Below, in pieces: positions 56,682-63,915 of a stretch of 64,000 nucleotides of DNA (position 1 is the stretch's first letter; every line of letters begins with the position of its first letter). The position numbers and the translations under genes are program-made. Below the pieces are notes generated by a model. The model saw only the letters and a program-made list of their open reading frames with translations, was not told where the DNA came from and ran no database searches. The DNA lies in assembly GCF_014279995.1 (NCBI RefSeq), contig NZ_CP047935.1, positions 1,213,243-1,277,242 of the forward strand, given 5' to 3'. Source of the stretch: Synechococcus sp. BIOS-E4-1. Lineage in GTDB: Bacteria > Cyanobacteriota > Cyanobacteriia > PCC-6307 > Cyanobiaceae.

Positions 56682-56771
56682 TTGCTTTAATAGCCTGACT
56701 AATCCCACAAATCAGCCTCCAATGCCTGGCACGATTGAGCGCAATTAGCAGGCTTTTTATTGCCTTGAGCT

Positions 56772-56785
56772 TTGGGGTACACCTA
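56772..56785. repeat. TTGGGGTACACCTA element, copy 3 (end of array)
   Basis: Identical to copies at 49505 and 56228; it precedes the phage-type exonuclease gene. Confidence 0.7.
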
Positions 56786-56861
56786 ATTAATTATTACTTT
56801 TTCTAATCATTTAGTATGTGACTAGGTATATCCAACGGACTCTAATCGTCCGAATTATGAA

Positions 56862-57566
56862 GTGACTAGCGCCACCCTGTTCTCCGGCAAGTTTGCTGTT
56901 GACGGGCTTCCTTATACATCTGTCTCATCAATTATTAAAACTGATACCAAGAGCGTTCAAGGTAAGAAGTCCAGAGCAGCAGCAGGTAAAGCCGCCAACA
57001 GTAGTAAGCATCTATCAGCAACCGCAAGAGGGACTGCTGTTCATAGCGCAGTTCGCAACTTCATTCGTACTGGTGAATGTGACCTTGAGCCTTGCTACTT
57101 CGATTACTTCTCGGGCATTCAAGACTGGCTCTCACGCTTAGATCTTGAGCCTTATTGGGCAGAGGGTCCAATGCTTGATAAGTATCAGCATCTTCAGCAT
57201 GGACCATCGGCTGCTGTGTGGTGTGACAAGTACCGCTACATAGGCATCCCAGACCTTGTAGCAAAGATCGGAGGTGTACCTTGTGTTGTGGAGTTCAAAA
57301 CCTCTGACTATTTATACAGAGATAACTATGACTTCAGGCAGTTCAAGCAGTACTCAGAGTGGGTGCGTCATCACAACGCTGGAATGCAAGTGGCTGCCTA
57401 TGCCAATGCTTGGAACCAAACAACCGGAGATGATATTCATACAGGAGTAGTCATCAACAGCACGCCAGATACCTGTCAACTATTTATTATTGAAAGAGAC
57501 ACAATTAAGAAAAAGCTAACCGCTTTTCACAAGCTTTGTAAGGAGTACAGAAAGATCCATGGCTAA
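56862..57566 (+). CDS. PD-(D/E)XK superfamily exonuclease, phage-type
   Basis: A 234-residue nuclease from GTG 56862. An early ATARGTAVHSAVRNF motif (RGTxxH) is typical of the phage/MGME1-type exonuclease group; Asp131 in YIGIPDLVAK and Glu144-Phe-Lys146 in VVEFKTSD are the metal-binding residues of the PD-(D/E)XK core; Gln in MQVAAYANAWNQTTG is the motif IV Gln. Such proteins degrade DNA ends for recombination. The next gene overlaps by 8 nt. It suggests that a phage or mobile element formed the right border of the precursor array. Confidence 0.78.
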   Translation: MTSATLFSGKFAVDGLPYTSVSSIIKTDTKSVQGKKSRAAAGKAANSSKHLSATARGTAVHSAVRNFIRTGECDLEPCYFDYFSGIQDWLSRLDLEPYWAEGPMLDKYQHLQHGPSAAVWCDKYRYIGIPDLVAKIGGVPCVVEFKTSDYLYRDNYDFRQFKQYSEWVRHHNAGMQVAAYANAWNQTTGDDIHTGVVINSTPDTCQLFIIERDTIKKKLTAFHKLCKEYRKIHG

Positions 57567-58194
57567 CATCCAACGCACAGACCCGAGTTCTATTTCACTC
57601 GGAAGAGCAGTACGCCAAGCCCAGGCCGATGCTGCCATTGCCAAAGCAGAAGTCGAACAACTTAAGAAGGCTCAGCCTTCTAAGCAATCAACACAAGATG
57701 CAGAGCTGGCGGGTAGGACCATTCGTGCTCAGCGCAGGCGTGCGAATCAGCTGCTCGCTGACCACAACACCACGCTCGATGAGTTGAATGCCATTGATCC
57801 AGCCATCCTTTCAGTGGCGCAAGCCGAGCAACTGCGGCTCAACAAGAACGATTTGCTGATGGCTCAGGAGATGTCACAGCCACAGATGCTTCAGATCAAT
57901 TCACCTGCAGCGCTTCAGCGTTTCGAGAACTGGCGTAACCACGTTGCCCAGAACCCGCTGCCAATACAGGATTTCGCCAAGAACAATTACGCACCGACGC
58001 AGCCCACGCCTTATGACAAGTGGCTTGAGCGGCGGAACTCCTTTGAGGGGCGCAAGCACACGACACAGCGGCTAGCTGCAGAGCAGAAGCGCAGCGAGAT
58101 GATGCTTCGTTTCCAGCTCAATGCCAACAAGGCACAGCCATCTGGGCAGCAGCTTGGGGTACTCAAAGACCTGAACAACAATCAGTCTGATTGA
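57559..58194 (+). CDS. Hypothetical protein with coiled-coil N-terminal part
   Basis: A 211-residue hydrophilic protein starting MANIQRTDPSSISLGRAVRQ. Residues ~15-50 (AQADAAIAKAEVEQLKKAQP) and the later LAGRTIRAQRRRANQLLADH are likely coiled coil, and the C-terminus is Gln/Asn-rich. It overlaps the exonuclease gene by 8 nt, so the two are an operon. A phage scaffold or accessory role is guessed from context only. Confidence 0.6.
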   Translation: MANIQRTDPSSISLGRAVRQAQADAAIAKAEVEQLKKAQPSKQSTQDAELAGRTIRAQRRRANQLLADHNTTLDELNAIDPAILSVAQAEQLRLNKNDLLMAQEMSQPQMLQINSPAALQRFENWRNHVAQNPLPIQDFAKNNYAPTQPTPYDKWLERRNSFEGRKHTTQRLAAEQKRSEMMLRFQLNANKAQPSGQQLGVLKDLNNNQSD

Positions 58195-58240
58195 GTCTGC
58201 TGCTCTGGGGTTTCTTCCCTCAGCAGTCCCACCAAAGTGG

Positions 58241-58456
58241 CTAGCTGTGTCTCAAGCCCCCCACATGTTGCCGTAAGTAAGTGCGCTCGTCATTGACTTG
58301 GATGAGGGCATCTTCAAGGGCACAGCAGTATTGATTCAAAAGCGCTGGTCCATCAATGCCAAAGTTTTCGAGCACATCCATCGATAGTTCATCAAAGAAC
58401 TGATCCAATCCTTCTGGCAGTGGTGTGGATGATTTTGGCGGCCTAGCTGAGGTCAT
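58241..58456 (-). CDS. Small hypothetical protein, 71 aa
   Basis: MTSARPPKSSTPLPEGLDQF is followed by FDELSMDVLENFGIDGPALL and NQYCCALEDALIQVNDERTY, then LRQHVGGLRHS. Helical, with a Cys pair in the middle. It lies in the phage-type segment. The family is not recognised. Confidence 0.5.
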   Translation of the reverse strand: MTSARPPKSSTPLPEGLDQFFDELSMDVLENFGIDGPALLNQYCCALEDALIQVNDERTYLRQHVGGLRHS

Positions 58457-58573
58457 TATTCTTTATTCGTCTTTACTTATTCTACAAGCAATTAGATACA
58501 ATTGCGAGGTTGATGGTTATAGTCCTGGCGATTATTCAAATCGTTTAAAGTACATAAAGTTATCAATAAATCT

Positions 58574-58834
58574 ATGTCCGGAGATAAAATCTTTAGCGAT
58601 GAGCAGCTGGATGCACTCAAGAGCTTTTACGTCAACTCCATTACTGGCTCTTTGTCAGTGAATCAGCTGCTGCAATTGGCAGGGCAGACACTACTTGCTA
58701 ACTACTCAGACCTTGGTGGATATGACTTGAAGGACAGAATTATCTCCGAAACGAATTTGAAGACTTGGGAGTCTTTAGTAGAACAACTGAAAGCTATTGA
58801 GCTTAAGAGCGAAGCTGAATCGGCTGCAAGCTGA
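58574..58834 (+). CDS. Hypothetical protein, 86 aa
   Basis: MSGDKIFSDEQLDALKSFYV is followed by LSVNQLLQLAGQTLLANYSD, then LGGYDLKDRIISETNLKTWE and SLVEQLKAIELKSEAESAA. It is a helical, mostly acidic soluble protein. Its A/T-rich upstream region has a possible TATAAT-like stretch. The family is not recognised; it may be a phage or toxin-antitoxin-type protein, but this is not supported by motifs. Confidence 0.55.
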   Translation: MSGDKIFSDEQLDALKSFYVNSITGSLSVNQLLQLAGQTLLANYSDLGGYDLKDRIISETNLKTWESLVEQLKAIELKSEAESAAS

Positions 58835-58925
58835 GCGCTTACTTGTCTTCCATGCTGTTGATAAGAGAAGTTCTCAAACCGAGTGAGGTATTAACTCTTG
58901 CCCTCCTCTTTCTTTATGCCTTCAT

Positions 58926-59102
58926 TTATTTACTTGCCAATAAATCTCCGGAAGGGGCAGTGTGTTCCGGATTTCTTATCGATGGGGGAAAGGGCAGTGG
59001 ATTCACCCCAATTGGAGCGCCTCCATCAACACCCTTCAATTTGGCTTCAGTCAACTCTTCCTTGAGTTCAGGTGACTGCTTCTCTTGCTTGGGGTCTTCC
59101 AT
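58926..59102 (-). CDS. MEDPK-type double-glycine peptide A, 58 aa
   Basis: A short minus-strand gene: MEDPKQEKQSPELKEELTEA, then KLKGVDGG and a tail of 30 residues APIGVNPLPFPPSIRNPEHT.... The EELTEAKLKGVDGG end is of the same type as the precursor leaders' ELEGVAGG end, but the Nif11-like helices are missing. The tail has no Cys. It is one of four paralogues (A-D) in tandem between 58926 and 59861. The sequence after it (58893-58920, CTCTTGCCCTCCTCTTTCTT) is repeated after peptide C. Confidence 0.65.
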   Translation of the reverse strand: MEDPKQEKQSPELKEELTEAKLKGVDGGAPIGVNPLPFPPSIRNPEHTAPSGDLLASK

Positions 59103-59157
59103 GGCATTGCTTCAAGGTTCACCAACAGCGTTGAGGTAAAAGGAGATGTGATTGGAC

Positions 59158-59343
59158 TCACCTCTCTATTCCTATGCCCTCGTGAACCGTAATTCCGGAC
59201 ATTGGGGGAACTTGTTCTAACTCGTAACCAACGACCATAGCTCCTCCATCAACACCTTTTAACTCCTCTTCACTCAACTGTTCTTTGAGTTCAGGTGACT
59301 TTTTCTGTTTCTTGTCGTCCTTGATGTTCTTTGAGTCTTCCAT
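59158..59343 (-). CDS. MEDSK-type double-glycine peptide B, 61 aa
   Basis: MEDSKNIKDDKKQKKSPELK, EQLSEEELKGVDGG, and a tail of 27 residues AMVVGYELEQVPPMSGITVH.... It is a closer match to leader ends than peptide A (LSEEELKGVDGG). The tail is acidic and has no cysteine. It is followed by peptide A with 55 nt in between, no promoter element like that of the array is seen. Confidence 0.65.
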   Translation of the reverse strand: MEDSKNIKDDKKQKKSPELKEQLSEEELKGVDGGAMVVGYELEQVPPMSGITVHEGIGIER

Positions 59344-59403
59344 GGTGTTGCTTCAGGTTTTACTCAAACCATAGCAACGAACTCATAAACACAACAAATA
59401 GGA

Positions 59404-59436
59404 GGGTCTTACTCTTGCCCTCCTCTTTCTTTATGT
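59404..59436 (-). terminator. Hairpin after peptide C
   Basis: GGAGGG-TCTTACTCTTG-CCCTCC makes a stem usable on either strand; the minus-strand side runs into TATTTGTTG, the plus-strand side into TCTTTCTTTATG. A shortened copy follows peptide A at 58893-58920. Confidence 0.5.
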
Positions 59437-59460
59437 CACCATGTAGGCCAATTACCTTCG

Positions 59461-59694
59461 TCAGGTATTTTGAAGTCTGGGATCCGCAGTAATATCTGTG
59501 TTATTACCTCCAGACAGACCCTTCAGCTCGTCGTCAGTCAACTCTTCAAGACTGCCCAGCGTGTTTCCAGGAACATCGGTAACTACTCCATCGCCACCAC
59601 GGACATTTTTCAATTCGTCGTCAGTCACTTCTTCTTCGAGTTCTGATGTTTCCTTCTCTTTCTTGTCGTCCTTGGTGTTCTTGGGGTCTTCCAT
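59461..59694 (-). CDS. MEDPK-type peptide C with two GG motifs, 77 aa
   Basis: From ATG 59694: MEDPKNTKDDKKEKETSELE, EEVTDDELKNVRGG, then DGVVTDVPGNTLGS, and again LEELTDDELKGLSGG with a tail of 14 residues NNTDITADPRLQNT. The frame also allows an upstream start at 59724. The leader end is present twice, so the intervening 14-20 residues may be a first mature peptide, or the outcome of an internal duplication. There is no Cys. Confidence 0.65.
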   Translation of the reverse strand: MEDPKNTKDDKKEKETSELEEEVTDDELKNVRGGDGVVTDVPGNTLGSLEELTDDELKGLSGGNNTDITADPRLQNT

Positions 59695-59720
59695 GGTGAT
59701 AGATGAATAACTATTAGTTA

Positions 59721-59861
59721 TCAAGTTGGCTCCGAAGGTTGATCTCTCCCATTGATTCTCTCATCTCTGTGGCGTACTCCTCCAGTTGCAGCCATCAAGT
59801 CGTCATCAGTCACTCCTTCCTTGAGTTCAGCTGACTGCTTCTCTTGCTTGGGGTCTTCCAT
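59721..59861 (-). CDS. MEDPK-type peptide D, 46 aa
   Basis: MEDPKQEKQSAELKEGVTDD, DLMAATGG, then a tail of 18 residues VRHRDERINGRDQPSEPT. Shares its first 14 residues with peptide A apart from one change. It has the GG, but the preceding segment is less leader-like (DDLMAATGG). It is the first of the four on the minus strand, and its own promoter lies in 59862-59900, not recognised. Confidence 0.55.
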   Translation of the reverse strand: MEDPKQEKQSAELKEGVTDDDLMAATGGVRHRDERINGRDQPSEPT

Positions 59862-59894
59862 GGTGTTGCTTCAAGGCTTACCCAGTATTAGCAG

Positions 59895-60167
59895 TCACCT
59901 CGGGTCAGTAGGCACAAGTTTCCATGGAGCTCCTTCTGGTATCTCAGGACCAACCTTCATGTCTGCAGGTTCTGAGAAGACCACTCGCCATTCAGCCACA
60001 CGACAGGGCACGTAGTCACCTCTCTCGATACGGATTCCTCCGAGTGTCGAAGGTGCTCCATACCCACCGCTTGCCCAGTAGGAATCCTCGTTTAGCCCAC
60101 CTCGGAACCAGACCCAGCAACGACAGTTGGGTTGCGTGGCGGATTGCTTAGCTGCCGCAAGGGCTGC
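59895..60167 (-). pseudogene. Gene remnant, phage-like hypothetical
   Basis: A minus-strand frame without ATG, closed by stops at both ends, reads AALAAAKQSATQPNCRCWVW, FRGGLNEDSYWASGGYGAPS, LGGIRIERGDYVPCRVAEWR and ends EIPEGAPWKLVPTDPR. The regular protein-like composition indicates a true coding ancestor. It is probably the end of a gene whose N-terminus was lost. The family is not recognised. Confidence 0.45.
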
Positions 60168-60197
60168 CTATGAGCACTTAGGGTAGAGGTGATTCCA

Positions 60198-60419
60198 TCA
60201 ACCTTCAGGAACGATGTGAGTCACGAGGTCGGCATTAACCCATTGGATGACTCCCGTGTCTATTTCAGCAATCTGGAAGAGTTTGTGCGCCGAAGGATCA
60301 CGAGCAGCTCCCCCGCAGTGGAGTACTTGTCCCACATACCAGTCCTGCGTTGGTGTCTCGCCGGTCAGGTATTCACACCTCACACAGACGGTCATCCCTG
60401 GTTTGACGTCCAGGAACAA
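60198..60419 (-). CDS. DUF3104 protein
   Basis: From TTG 60419 the product is MFLDVKPGMTVCVRCEYLTG, then DWYVGQVLHCGGAARDPSAH, KLFQIAEIDTGVIQWVNADL, VTHIVPEG, 73 residues. The F-L-x-V-K-P-G-M start, the GxVLHxxGGARxPxxxxLFQxAxxDTGxIxxVNADxV pattern, is that of DUF3104 of marine Synechococcus. AGGA at 8 nt before TTG supports this start; the longer frame to 60578 would overlap the small gene 60517-60648. Confidence 0.8.
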   Translation of the reverse strand: MFLDVKPGMTVCVRCEYLTGETPTQDWYVGQVLHCGGAARDPSAHKLFQIAEIDTGVIQWVNADLVTHIVPEG

Positions 60420-60516
60420 GGAGCTGTTCCTGAGCTGTTCGCAGATGCCTAGCGAAAAGTTGGATTCTTGAAATTTTGATTTGATTTTCTTAGATTTAGC
60501 TTGACTAAGATTCTTG

Positions 60517-60648
60517 ATGATGGCCAAAAACGTGTTAATTTTGGTTCTTGCCATACTGGCAGTGACGGGTGGTGGCATTGCCCTAATGCTTGGCGAAGTA
60601 CATCAAGGTGATTTACCTGCGGATGGGGATGTGCCTGTCACAGACTGA
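60517..60648 (+). CDS. Small membrane protein, 43 aa
   Basis: MMAKNVLILVLAILAVTGGG continues IALMLGEVHQGDLPADGDVP and ends VTD. One N-terminal hydrophobic helix is followed by an acidic tail. ATG 60520 is an alternative start. The gene begins 97 nt before the DUF3104 gene start on the opposite strand, so the two are divergent. A microprotein of unknown role. Confidence 0.55.
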   Translation: MMAKNVLILVLAILAVTGGGIALMLGEVHQGDLPADGDVPVTD

Positions 60649-61524
60649 GCGTGTTTTCGTTAGTCTTGATGGCTAAGTTACTGTTTTTTGAATAGCAATA
60701 GCATTTAATCAGGCTTATCTTTTTTGCATAGGCGTTCTTTTCGCTAAAGAGTGAAGCATTATTTGCGATGTTCTTGGGAAAGTTGATTTACAGCGGTCAG
60801 CATTTGCAAAGATCCCATCTATGCGGCACTCACACCGGTATACTCAAAATTTTTTCAGTGAAAGCCTGTTCTTGTCAACGTCTGCAGTGTTCAGGATGTC
60901 AAGTGCCGTTGTTCGTACGGATCTGAGTATGATCAACGACTGCATAAGCTAGATACATATATTATTTAAATGATCAAGTTTGAAAACTTGCTCTCAATCA
61001 CACAAGTCGTCCTCTGTCGAAACGATTAATAGCTTTCATTCTTCATCTGGGCGCTGGTGGTTAGGATTTTTCGCGGTTGAGTAGATTCAACCGCCCTTTT
61101 TGTATGCCAGGCACAGAACATACTGAAGATGATGGTATTGAGTTTTTATTCGTTTTTGGATTTGTTTCTGCGTTTGGGTTTGGGGTCATACATGAATTCG
61201 CCTAATGTAATTTCGTCTGCTGTATCAACATAGGATTTGGTGTTTGGAGTCAATATTGCATGTAACAACAAGTCCTGGGTCGGTGGTGGAAATATCCAGG
61301 TTCAGTATTTTCATTGTTTTCGTGATGTTGATAGATCACTCCGATCGGTCATGTTTCTGTGCGTTTTCAGGATAGCCTTGCTAACATGGGTGGCTCTGTC
61401 CGGTGTACTTGGATCGAATGTCCTGGTCAGAGATACTCACTGACTGTAGGGGACTTTTTATATCCCTTGAGAATGACCGTTGATGTGTAAATGCCCCCAT
61501 AAGAGGGAGCGAAGGTCAGAGGCT
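60649..61524. other. A/T-rich intergenic stretch with a hairpin terminator
   Basis: No protein gene is convincing (a frame at 61237-61443 lacks protein character). At 61073-61101 GCGGTTGA-GTAGAT-TCAACCGC is followed by CCTTTTTG, a strong terminator without an obvious gene before it, so an unidentified small RNA may end there. Confidence 0.5.
61073..61101 (+). terminator. Orphan terminator hairpin
   Basis: Perfect 8-bp stem GCGGTTGA/TCAACCGC with six-base loop and a T run; no coding gene ends within 400 nt upstream on the same strand. Confidence 0.75.
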
Positions 61525-62238
61525 TTAGGCATAGGATGTTGCCAAATACTCCTGGAACGGAGACGTCTTCAGTAGCTCGGTGATGCCCAGTTCGTTTTGC
61601 CAATCGATGATTGATCTTTCCCATCCCTCTTCCCATCGAGGCGAGAAAAGCTCAGGCACTCTCTGACCAACTGCAATACCGAAACTGATGCCATCCCAGA
61701 TCAATCTGCGCTCACTCGGTTCGTAGGAACCGCGCAGCATCCATGAAGCCAAAACGCTGATGTCAAAAGGCATCGACCCAGTACTGGCATAAAATGCCGA
61801 CGCAGCAGCTTCACCTGCAACTGTGATCGGCAGACCAAGAACCGTATGGTGAATTTCATGCAAACGCACTGATCTGCTTATAAAGAAAGCCTCATCAGAT
61901 TCAGGTTCGGGAAGTTCTGGTTCAGGTAAAAAGCAAAGACCAAGCATCTCCATGCGTTGTTGCAAGCAACATCCAAGGCTTCCTTTTGGCATTGCACCCA
62001 TCTGCTCAAGCTCTGGCCATGTTTGTGAGGGTCGATTGGACAGTACATCCTGAACCTTTGCAGAAGTCAGGACCCTCTCAAAACACTCTTTTTGCAGTGT
62101 GATGCCACCTGGTATTGCAAAGTACCGACCATGTTGGAATATTTTGTCAGGTTCCTTTGCCGTCTGCAGGATCGACACTGCTAACTTTGTAGCACCATCA
62201 GAAAATGATGACCGAACGTAGTTCTGTGTTTCTGACAT
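61525..62238 (-). CDS. Coq4-like protein
   Basis: A 237-residue protein with the Coq4-family metal motif HExxH-x11-E: His127-Glu-Ile-His130-His131, then Glu143 (RLHEIHHTVLGLPITVAGEA). In yeast Coq4 the motif is HDxxH-x11-E; here D is E. Upstream FERVLTSAKVQDVLSNRPSQ and downstream RGSYEPSERRLIWDGISFGI support the fold. Coq4 organises ubiquinone biosynthesis and helps in ring decarboxylation. Cyanobacteria make plastoquinone, so its role here is unclear. It stands alone. Confidence 0.75.
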   Translation of the reverse strand: MSETQNYVRSSFSDGATKLAVSILQTAKEPDKIFQHGRYFAIPGGITLQKECFERVLTSAKVQDVLSNRPSQTWPELEQMGAMPKGSLGCCLQQRMEMLGLCFLPEPELPEPESDEAFFISRSVRLHEIHHTVLGLPITVAGEAAASAFYASTGSMPFDISVLASWMLRGSYEPSERRLIWDGISFGIAVGQRVPELFSPRWEEGWERSIIDWQNELGITELLKTSPFQEYLATSYA

Positions 62239-62604
62239 AATTTCATGAAAACGTCTTGCTTAAGTGTAGATCTATCATATTGGATCTATCTCCCCCCAAT
62301 GGGGGATAAAGTAACTGTCTCTATGACCCTTTTAGGGGATGTTTTTACTGCTGTCTACTTTTTTAATGACACGAGTAACGAGACTAACTCGCTTACCCTG
62401 ATGGCTATTTCTGACTAATCCATCAGTATCTAACAAATCACAGTTGCTCGGGCTCATGACAGGAGAAATATCAGCTGGGTAACTGTTTACCCGTTGGTCT
62501 CACCACCATTGTTGCTTTGAACAGAGTCCCAATTCGATCGCAATTGATTGTTCATTATCTTTTATACGATGAGTTGTCAACTTTTCCTGGTAATTGCTGT
62601 TTTC
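62239..62604. other. A/T-rich intergenic stretch, no gene seen
   Basis: Contains CCCCCAATGGGGG (62291-62303, a 5-bp stem) near the promoter side of the Coq4-like gene. No frame or RNA can be supported. Confidence 0.35.
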
Positions 62605-62958
62605 TTATTTATTTTTAGGCATTGGTTTGCTTGTATTATTTAATTGAAGATCTTCCGATAATCTTGCTGAGGTTGATTTTGTAGAACTATATCCGTATAT
62701 AAGCTCTGACGTAAAGTGAGTACAATTTGCACCAACAAAGGTGCAGGAATTGTTGTCGAGTTGGTTATGCGCAATAGGAAATGAAAAGACGTGACGGTCG
62801 TCATCTTCTTTCAGCATGATTAGGACTGGTTCAAGTGGTTTACGGGTCAGTCGTAAATTGCTGACAACTGCTTTTGCAAGGTACGGCAATCCCACCCACG
62901 ATTGTCTGTTCTGATTCATAGATTGATTGAACCACTTTATCTCGTGAAGGTGACTCAA
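62605..62958 (-). CDS. Hypothetical protein, 117 aa
   Basis: A soluble protein with MSHLHEIKWFNQSMNQNRQS, LRLTRKPLEPVLIMLKEDDD, HVFSFPIAHNQLDNNSCTFV and a polar tail. The beta-rich centre could be a small OB-like fold, but that is not testable here. The family is not recognised. It is A/T-rich. Confidence 0.45.
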   Translation of the reverse strand: MSHLHEIKWFNQSMNQNRQSWVGLPYLAKAVVSNLRLTRKPLEPVLIMLKEDDDRHVFSFPIAHNQLDNNSCTFVGANCTHFTSELIYGYSSTKSTSARLSEDLQLNNTSKPMPKNK

Positions 62959-63006
62959 GGGAGACAGTCATCACTTCTCCACTTTTAGCCTCCACGCAAA
63001 GAGACC

Positions 63007-63075
63007 ATGCTTTATTCATTAATTGCTTTTGTATGGATTGCAGTATTCTTGGCTATCGCAAGGAATAATGATTAA
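63007..63075 (+). CDS. Very small membrane peptide, 22 aa
   Basis: MLYSLIAFVWIAVFLAIARN ends ND-stop. It is one hydrophobic helix with a short polar end, as seen in photosynthetic small subunits, but it does not match one I know. AAAGAGA precedes the ATG by about 4 nt. Could be chance because the region is A/T-rich. Confidence 0.3.
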   Translation: MLYSLIAFVWIAVFLAIARNND

Positions 63076-63179
63076 GCCGTCCTCTGAGAGCCTAAGTTTG
63101 TCATAAAGTTTTTGATATCCTAAATATTTAATTCGTCCCAGCCAGTAGTTAAACAAACATTAAACCAGAGACCTCAATT

Positions 63180-63632
63180 TTGTCTGTTTCTGGTGTCAGC
63201 GTTTGTTGTTGTATTCGATCGTCTCTGAAGAGCACTGCTGATCCGTTCATTCGTGCTGCTTGTTCGAGCATCAACCGGACTTACCGTGAAGGAGTCTTCC
63301 GTTCTGGTGCTTGTCATGTACCTGCCGGTCAGTTTCCAGAGCAATACATGGGCCCTGTGTTTGTCAGCCTCTTGAACGAGCAAGCCATCGATCACATGAC
63401 CCTAGCCGTTCAAGCGAAGCAAGCTGCTCGTCAAGCAGAACTTTCACAGCTTTCAGCCCGGGACCGTCATATGGAAGTACCCCTTGGCATTCAGCAAAGG
63501 GTCGCAGCTCAGCCGATGCTTGTGGATGCCGTGTGTAAGGAGTGGGTGGCTGAATCCCATACCCCATCAAAACCATTCAGTATCGAATTTCTAACAGCTC
63601 ATAGAGGCGATTTTATTTCATATAATACCTAG
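63180..63632 (+). CDS. Hypothetical protein, 150 aa
   Basis: Starts TTG 63180. Includes SSLKSTADPFIRAACSSINR, TYREGVFRSGACHVPAGQFP, LAVQAKQAARQAELSQLSAR and ends IEFLTAHRGDFISYNT. The N-terminal SVCCCIR is Cys-rich. The segment SSINRTYREGVFRSG has a shape reminiscent of phycobilisome linker proteins, but the resemblance is too weak to claim. Otherwise unassigned. Confidence 0.5.
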   Translation: MSVSGVSVCCCIRSSLKSTADPFIRAACSSINRTYREGVFRSGACHVPAGQFPEQYMGPVFVSLLNEQAIDHMTLAVQAKQAARQAELSQLSARDRHMEVPLGIQQRVAAQPMLVDAVCKEWVAESHTPSKPFSIEFLTAHRGDFISYNT

Positions 63633-63783
63633 TTTATGCATGTATATTCTCTCTTTAAGGACTTCAATCGTTTGATCATTATGACGATTTCAGTTGATCA
63701 ACCTGACAAACTTGGATCAATAAAACACCTCAGAACATTATTTATTTTCTGTCGAGTCTCAGGAGCCGTTACAGTGGCCAATA

Positions 63784-63915
63784 ATGACCTCCCTATTGAT
63801 TGTATATCGCTGCTCCGAGAGTTATAGCCATGCGGCATACATGTTGCTCGACGATGTCTCTAAACTCGGTATTCCTCTTAATCTTGTTGTTGATTGGTTG
63901 AACTCAAGAACGTGA
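63784..63915 (+). CDS. Possible small protein, 43 aa
   Basis: ATG 63784 gives MTSLLIVYRCSESYSHAAYM, LLDDVSKLGIPLNLVVDWLN, SRT. The second half reads as a helix with LxxLGIPLxLVVDWL. A neighbouring frame (63636-63827) overlaps; only one can be real. Low support. Confidence 0.3.
   Translation: MTSLLIVYRCSESYSHAAYMLLDDVSKLGIPLNLVVDWLNSRT

Larger units (their letters stand above)
49941..56744 (+). repeat. Dispersed short repeat TCAATACCTGGCACGATTGA...
   Basis: The core CCTGGCACGATTGAG starts at 49941, 50497, 50952, 52005, 52421, 53834, 55166, 56181 and 56725; diverged copies lie at 52913, 53379, 54708 and 55740. Each copy follows the terminator of one gene and precedes the promoter of the next. 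A further copy is at 928. The repeats are a likely site for unequal recombination. The span given covers all copies. Confidence 0.75.

Noticed and set aside
49941-56744. Integron-type attC sites in the precursor array
   Set aside because: The repeats lack the paired inverse core sites (RYYYAAC/GTTRRRY) and no integrase is present; simple recombination is a sufficient explanation.
58860-58875. GAGAAGTTCTC as a further Fur/Zur-type box
   Set aside because: It lacks the 7-1-7 spacing and the TGA/TCA ends; the palindrome is probably fortuitous.
61237-61443. 68-codon frame MVFGVNIACNN...
   Set aside because: A/T-rich chance frame; composition and lack of start signals are not convincing.
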